Below are positions 58,274-64,000 of a stretch of 64,000 nucleotides of DNA, piece by piece (positions within the stretch are counted from its first letter, which is position 1; every line of letters begins with the position of its first letter). The stretch comes from Asterias rubens (Eukaryota > Echinodermata > Asteroidea > Forcipulatida > Asteriidae): NCBI RefSeq assembly GCF_902459465.1, contig NC_047071.1, forward strand, positions 9,626,002 through 9,690,001. Reading direction: 5' to 3'. Both the position numbers and the translations under genes were made by a program. Under the pieces are notes generated by a model, which saw nothing but the letters and a program-made list of their open reading frames with translations, did not search any database and was not told the DNA's origin.

Positions 58274-61200
58274 GGGCTAAAATCAGATAAAATCGCCATG
58301 GGTAAGCCTTTCATTTTGATATTGGCTAAAAGTAGAAAAACATTGCAAAGGTTAAGACTTCCATTATGGATGAAAGTGGGCTGAAATCAGATGAACTCGC
58401 ACGGGGTAAGCCTTGTATGTTTTAATGAATAAGGGCTTAAATCAGATAAAATCGTAAGGGGTAAGCAGTGCCTTTTTGACGAGTTTGGTATGAAATCCGA
58501 TAAAATTGCAAGGGGGTATGCCCTGCATTTTTTATGAATTGGGGCTAGAATTTAATAAAATTGCATGGGGTGAGCCATGAAATTTTTGATGAATTTGGGC
58601 TAAAATCAGATACATTCGCAATGGGTATGCAGTTTTGACGAATCTGGGCACATGTTATTTATAATTGCATTTTCGATGAATAAGGGATAAAGTTAGATAA
58701 ATTCGCAAGCATGAGCCTTGCATTTTTGACAGACTTTGTATAAAACCAAATAAAATCGCAAGGGGTAAGCCTTGCATTTTTGATGAATCTGGGCTTAAAT
58801 TAGATAAAATAGCAAGGGGTAAGCCTTGCATTTTTGACGAATCTAGGCTGAATTAGATAAAATCGCAAGGGGTACGCCTTGCATTTTTGATGAAAAATTT
58901 GATAAAATCGCAAGGGGTAAGCCTTGCATTTTTGATGACAATTTGATAAAATCGCAAGGGGTAAGCCTTGCATTTTTGATGAATCTGGGCTAAAATTAGA
59001 TAAAATCGCAAGGGGTAAGCTTTGCATTTTTGATGACAAATTTGACAAAATCGCAAGGGGTAAGCTTTGCATTTTTGATGACAATTTGATAAAATCGCAA
59101 GGGGTAAGCCTTGCATTTTTGATGAATCTGGGCTAAAATTAGATAAAATCGCAAGGGGTAAGCTTTGCATTTTTGACGAATCTGGGCTAAAATTAGATAA
59201 AATCGCAAAAGGGTAAGCTTTGCATTTTTGATGAATCTGGGCTTAAATCAGATAAAATCGCAAGGGGTAAGCCCTGCATTTTTGATGAATCTGGGCTTAA
59301 ATCAGATAAAATCGTAAGGGGTAAGCCTTGCATTTTTGATGAATCTGGGCTCAAATCAGATAAAATCGTAAGGGGTAATCCCTGCATTTTTGATGAATTG
59401 GGGCTAAAATTTAATAAAATTGCATGGGGTGAGCCATGAATTTTTTTATGAAGTTCGGCTAAAATCAGATTCATTCGCAATAGGTATGCAGTTTTGACGA
59501 ATCTGGGCAAAAATTATTTATAATTACATTTTCGATGAATAAGGGCTAAAATTAGATAAATTGCATTCTCGACAGATTTTGTATGAAACCAAATAAAATC
59601 GCAAGGGGTAAGCCTTGCATTTTTGATGAAACTGGGCTAAAATTAGATAAAATAGCAAGGGGTAAGCCTTGCATTTTTGACGAATCTGAGCTAAAATTGA
59701 TAATATCGCAAGGGGTAGGCCTTGCATTTTTTATGACAAATTTGATAAAACCGCAAGGGGTAAGCCTTGCATTTTTGGAGAATCTGGGCAAACAATTTGA
59801 TAAAATCGCAAGGGGTAAGCCTTGCATTTTTGATGAATCTGGGCTAAAATTAGATAAAATCGCAAGGGATAAGCTTTGCATTTTGACGAATCTGGGCTAA
59901 AATTTGGTAAAATCGCAAGGGGTAAGCCTTGCATTTTTGACGAATCCCGGAAAAAAAAATTGACAAAATCGCAAAAGGTAAGCCTTGCATTTTTGACGAA
60001 TCTTGGCTAAAATTAGATAAAATTGCAAGGGGTAAGCCTTGCGATTTTGATAAATCTGGGCAACAATTTCATGAAATCTCAAGGGGTAAGCTTTGCATTT
60101 TTGATGACAAATTTGATAAAATCGCATTGGGTAAACCTTGCATTTTGAACGAATCTGGGCTAAAATAAGATAAAATCGCAAGGGGTAAGCCTTGCATTTT
60201 CGATGAATCTGGGCAAAAACTTTGATAAAATCGCAAGGGGTAAGCCTTGCATTTTTGCCCAGATTCATCAAAAATGCAAGGTTTACCCCTTGCGATTTTA
60301 TCAAATTTTAGCCCAGATTTATTAAAAATGCAAGGCTTACCCCTTGCGATTTTATTTCATTTTAGCACAGATTCATCAAAAATGCAAGGCTTACCCCTTG
60401 CGATTTTATCAAATTTTAGCCCAGATTGGTAAAAAAATGCAAGGCTTACCCCTTGCGATTTTATAAAATTTGTCATCAAAAATGCAAGGCTTGCCCCTTG
60501 CGATTTTATCTAATTTCAGCCCAGATTCATCAAAAATGCAAGGCTTACCCCTTGCGAGTTTATCTAATTTTAGCCCAGATTCGTTAAAATTGCATGGCTA
60601 ACCCCTTGCGATTTTATCTAATTTTAGCCCAGATTTGTCAAAAATGCTAGGCTTACCCCTTGCGATTTCATCAAATTTTAGCCCAGGTTCATCAAAAATG
60701 CCAGGCTTACCCCTTGCGATGTTATCTAATTTCAGCCCAGATTCATCAAAAATGCAAGGCTTACCCCTTGCGAGTTTATCTAATTTTAGCACAGATTCGT
60801 TAAAATTGCATGGCTAACCCCTTGCGATTTTATCTAATTTTAGCCCAGATTCATAAAAAAGCGATTTTATTAAATTTGTCATCAAAAATGCATGGCTTAC
60901 CCCTTGTGATTTTATCTAATTTTCGCCCAGTTTAGTCAAAAATGCAAGGCTTACCCCTTGCAATTTTATCGCATCTTAGCCCAGGTTTTATCAAAAATGC
61001 AAGGCTTACCCCTTGCGATTGTATATAACTTTAGCCTAGATTTGTTAAAATTGCAAGGCTTACCCTTTGCAATTTTATCTAATTTTAGCCCAGATTCGTC
61101 AAAAAAAGCAAGGGGTACCTTTTGCAATTTTATCTAATTTCAGCCCAGATAAGTCAAAAATACAAGGCTTACCTTTTGCGATTTTATCAAATTTTAGCCC

Positions 61201-64000
61201 AGATTCGTCAAAAATGCAAGGCTTATCCCATGCGATTTTATCTAATTTTAGCCCAGATTCTTAAAAAATGCAAGGCTCACCCCTTGAGAGTTTATTTTTT
61301 TTTTTGCCCAGATTCATAAAAATGCAAGGCTTACCCTTGCGAGTTTATCAAATTTGTCATCCAAAATGCAAGGCTTACCCCTTGAGATTTTATCAAACGT
61401 TAGCCCAGATTCATCAAAAATGCAAGGCTAAACCCTTGCAGGTTTATCATATGTTAGCCAGCCCACGTTCGTCAAAAATGCGATTTTATCTAATTTTAGC
61501 CCAGATTCGTCAAAAATGCAAGGCTTATCCTTTGCGATTTTATCTAATTTTAGCCCAGATTCGTCAAAAATGCAAGGCTTACCCTTTGCAATTTTATGTA
61601 ATTTTAGCCCAGATTCGTCAAAAATACAAGTCTTACCTTTTGCGCTATTGTCAATTTTTTGCCCGGTTTCGTCAAAAATGCAAGGCGATTTTATCTAATA
61701 TAGCCCAGATTCATCAAAAATGCAAGGTTTACCCATTGCGATTTTATCAAATTTTAGCCCAGGTTTATTAAAAATGCAAGGCTTACCCCTTGCGATTTTG
61801 TCTCATTTTAGCACAGATTCATCAAAATGCAAGGCTTACCCCTTGCGATTTTATCTAATTTTAGCCCAGATTGGTAAACAAATGCAAGGCTTACCCCTTG
61901 CGATTTTATAAAATTTGTCATCAAAATGCAAGGCTTGCCCCTTGCGATGTTATCTAACTTTAGCCCAGATTCGTTAAAATTGCAAGGCTTACCCCTTGCT
62001 ATTGTATCTAATTTTAGCCCAGATTTGTCAAAAATGCTAGGCTTACCCCTCGCGATTTTATCAAATTTTAGCCCAGATTCGTTAAAATTGCATGGCTAAC
62101 CCCTTGCGATTTTATCTAATTTTAGCCCAAATAAAAAAAAAAAGAGATTTCATTAAATTTGTCATCAAAAATGCAAGGCTAACCCCCTTGCAGGTTTATC
62201 AAATTTTAGCCCAGGTTCGTCAAAAATGCGATTTTATCTAATTTTAGCCCAGGTTCGTCAAAAATGCAAGGCTTATCCTTTGCGATTTTATCTAATTTTA
62301 GCCCAGATTCGTCAAAAATGCAAGGCTTACCCTTTGCAATTTTATGTAATTTTAGCCCAGATTTGTCAAAAATACAAGGCTTACCTTTTGCGCTTTTGTC
62401 AATTTTTTGCCCGGATTCGTCAAAAATGCAAGGCTTACCGCTTGCGATTTTATCTAATTTTAGCCCAGATTCTTAAAAAATGCAAGGCTTACCCCTTGCG
62501 ATTTTATCAAATTTGTCATCAAAATAGCAAGGCTTACCCCTTGCGATTTTTATCTTTTTTTTTTGGCCCAGATTCATTAAAAATGCAAGGCTTACCCCTT
62601 GCGATTTTATCAAATTGTCATCAAAATGCAAGGCTTATCCTTGCGATTTTATCAAATTTTAGCCCAGGTTCATCAAAAATGCGAGGCTTACCCCTCGCAA
62701 TTTTATCTAACTTTAGCCCAGATTCGTTAAAATTGCAAGGCTTACCCCTTTGCGATTTTATCTAATTTTAGCCCAGATTCGTCAAAAATGCAAGGCTTAC
62801 CTCTTGCGATTTTCCTAATTTTAGCCCAGATTCGTCAAAAATGCAAGACTTACCCCATGCGATTTTATCAAATTTGTCATAAAAAATGCAAAGCTTACTC
62901 CTTGAGATTTCATAAAATTGTTGCCCAGATTTAGCAAAATCGCATGGCTTACCCCTTGCGATTTTATCAAATTTTAGCCCAGATTCGTCAAAAATGCAAA
63001 GCTTACCCCTTGCGATTTTATCAAATTGTCATCAAAAATGCAAGGCTTACCCCTTGCGATTTTATCAAATTTGTCATCAAAAATGCAAGGCGTACCCCTT
63101 GCGATTTTATCTAATTTTAGCCCAGATTCGTCAAAAATGCAAGGCTTACCCTTTGCTATTTTATTTGATTTTAGCCCAGATTCGTCAAAAATGCAAGGCT
63201 TACCTGTTGCGATTTTCCTAATTTTAGCCCAGGTTCGTCAAAAATGCAAGACTTAAACCATGCGATTTTATCAAATTTGTCATCAAAAATGCAAAGCTTA
63301 CCCCTTGCGATTTTATCTAATTTTAGCCCAGATTCATCAAAAATGCAAGGCTTACCCCTTGCGATTTTATCAAATTTGTCATCAAAAATGCAAGGCGTAC
63401 CCCTTGCGATTTTATCTAATTTCAGCCCAGATTCGTCAAAAATGCAAGGCTTACCCATTGCTATTTTATCAAATTTAAGCCCAGATTCATCAAAAACGCA
63501 AGGCTTACCCCTTGCGATTTTATTTGGTTTTATACAAAATCTGTCAAAAATGCAAGGCTCATGCTTGCGAATTTATCTAACTTTAGCCCTTATTCATCGA
63601 AAATGCAATTATAAATAATATGTGCCCAGATTCGTCAAAACTGCATACCCATTGCGAATGTATCTGTTTTTTAGCCCAAATTCATCAAAAATTTCAGGGG
63701 TCACCCCATGCAATTTTATTAAATTCTAGCCCGAATTCATCAAAAATGCAGGGCATACCCCTTTGCAATTTTATCTGATTTCATACCAAACTCGTCAAAA
63801 AGGCACTGCTTACCCCTTACGATTTTATCTGATTTAAGCCCTTATTCATTAAAACATACAAGGCTTACCCCGTGCGAGTTCATCTGATTTCAGCCCACTT
63901 TCATCCATAATGGAAGTCTTAACCTTTGCAATGTTTTTCTACTTTTAGCCAATATCAAAATGAAAGGCTTACCCATGGCGATTTTATCTGATTTTAGCCC
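58274..64000. repeat. Inverted tandem array of about 54-bp units (large foldback or palindromic satellite)
   Basis: The left arm (58274-60255) repeats a unit containing GCAAGGGGTAAGCCTTGC, TTTTTGATGAATCTGGGC and TAAAATTAGATAAAATC, 54 bp long; a shorter variant of about 43 bp has TTTTTGATGACAATTTGAT. At about 60256 the orientation flips, and the right arm (60257-64000) is the same unit in reverse complement. The outermost 470-500 bp of each arm are less regular and match each other: 58274-58750 against 63530-64000. The left arm has a second, decayed copy of this edge block at about 59390-59580. The array is still open at the window end. Long frames in it arise because 54 is a multiple of three; they are not called as genes. 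Confidence 0.92.

Noticed and set aside
58800..63618. Many long open frames in the terminal array, including 179, 167 and 135 codons
   Set aside because: They follow the 54-bp unit (a multiple of three) in several frames and on both strands, and the peptides are the same repeat read out. No start, splice or family support.
58274..64000. CRISPR-like repeat array
   Set aside because: The units vary along their whole length, there are no unique spacers, the orientation inverts in the middle and the genome is animal.

Overview
This is a eukaryotic (metazoan) nuclear window. It holds four multi-exon genes with GT-AG introns in a repeat-rich, AT-rich background, and no bacterial features. Every gene matches a bilaterian family by its own translated exons. 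The repeats (a dense family of about 390-bp elements bounded by TTAA, several tRNA-derived SINEs, many palindromic MITEs) suggest a marine deuterostome, most likely an echinoderm and perhaps a sea star. The organism call is inference; the gene calls rest on exon translation.

Layout. (1) 1-4.85 kb, minus strand: 5' part of a gene resembling CCPG1 (an ER-phagy receptor), with a probable non-coding first exon near 4.8 kb. The rest of the gene lies off the left edge. (2) 3.57-4.2 kb: a foldback element with a telomere-like TTAGGG core. (3) 7.1-20.9 kb, plus strand: complete nicalin (NCLN), 14 coding exons, 561 residues, all intron phases consistent. (4) 21-28.6 kb: gene-poor, with palindromic elements and a purine-rich low-complexity tract. 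(5) 28.7-45.6 kb, plus strand: CCBE1 (collagen and calcium-binding EGF domain protein), ten exons if the proposed first exon is right, 529 residues, with a collagen region longer than in vertebrate CCBE1. (6) 45.7-49.9 kb: nested and duplicated palindromic elements. (7) 49.9-52.6 kb, plus strand: RIIAD1, a small RIIa-fold protein, three exons, 105 residues. (8) 52.9-58.2 kb: more MITEs and SINE heads. (9) 58.27-64.0 kb: an inverted array of about 54-bp units whose two arms face each other around position 60,256. Both outer edges carry the same less regular block, so it looks like one large foldback element or palindromic satellite that reaches the window end.

The four genes are not an operon and share no obvious pathway. 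Nicalin (translocon-associated) and CCPG1-like (ER-phagy) proteins both act at the ER membrane, CCBE1 is secreted, and RIIAD1 belongs to the PKA-RII docking-fold family linked to cilia. The main unusual content is in the repeats: about 19 copies of one TTAA-bounded family, several insertions of one element inside another that can be read against uninterrupted copies, and two foldback elements whose arms are built from tandem subrepeats.
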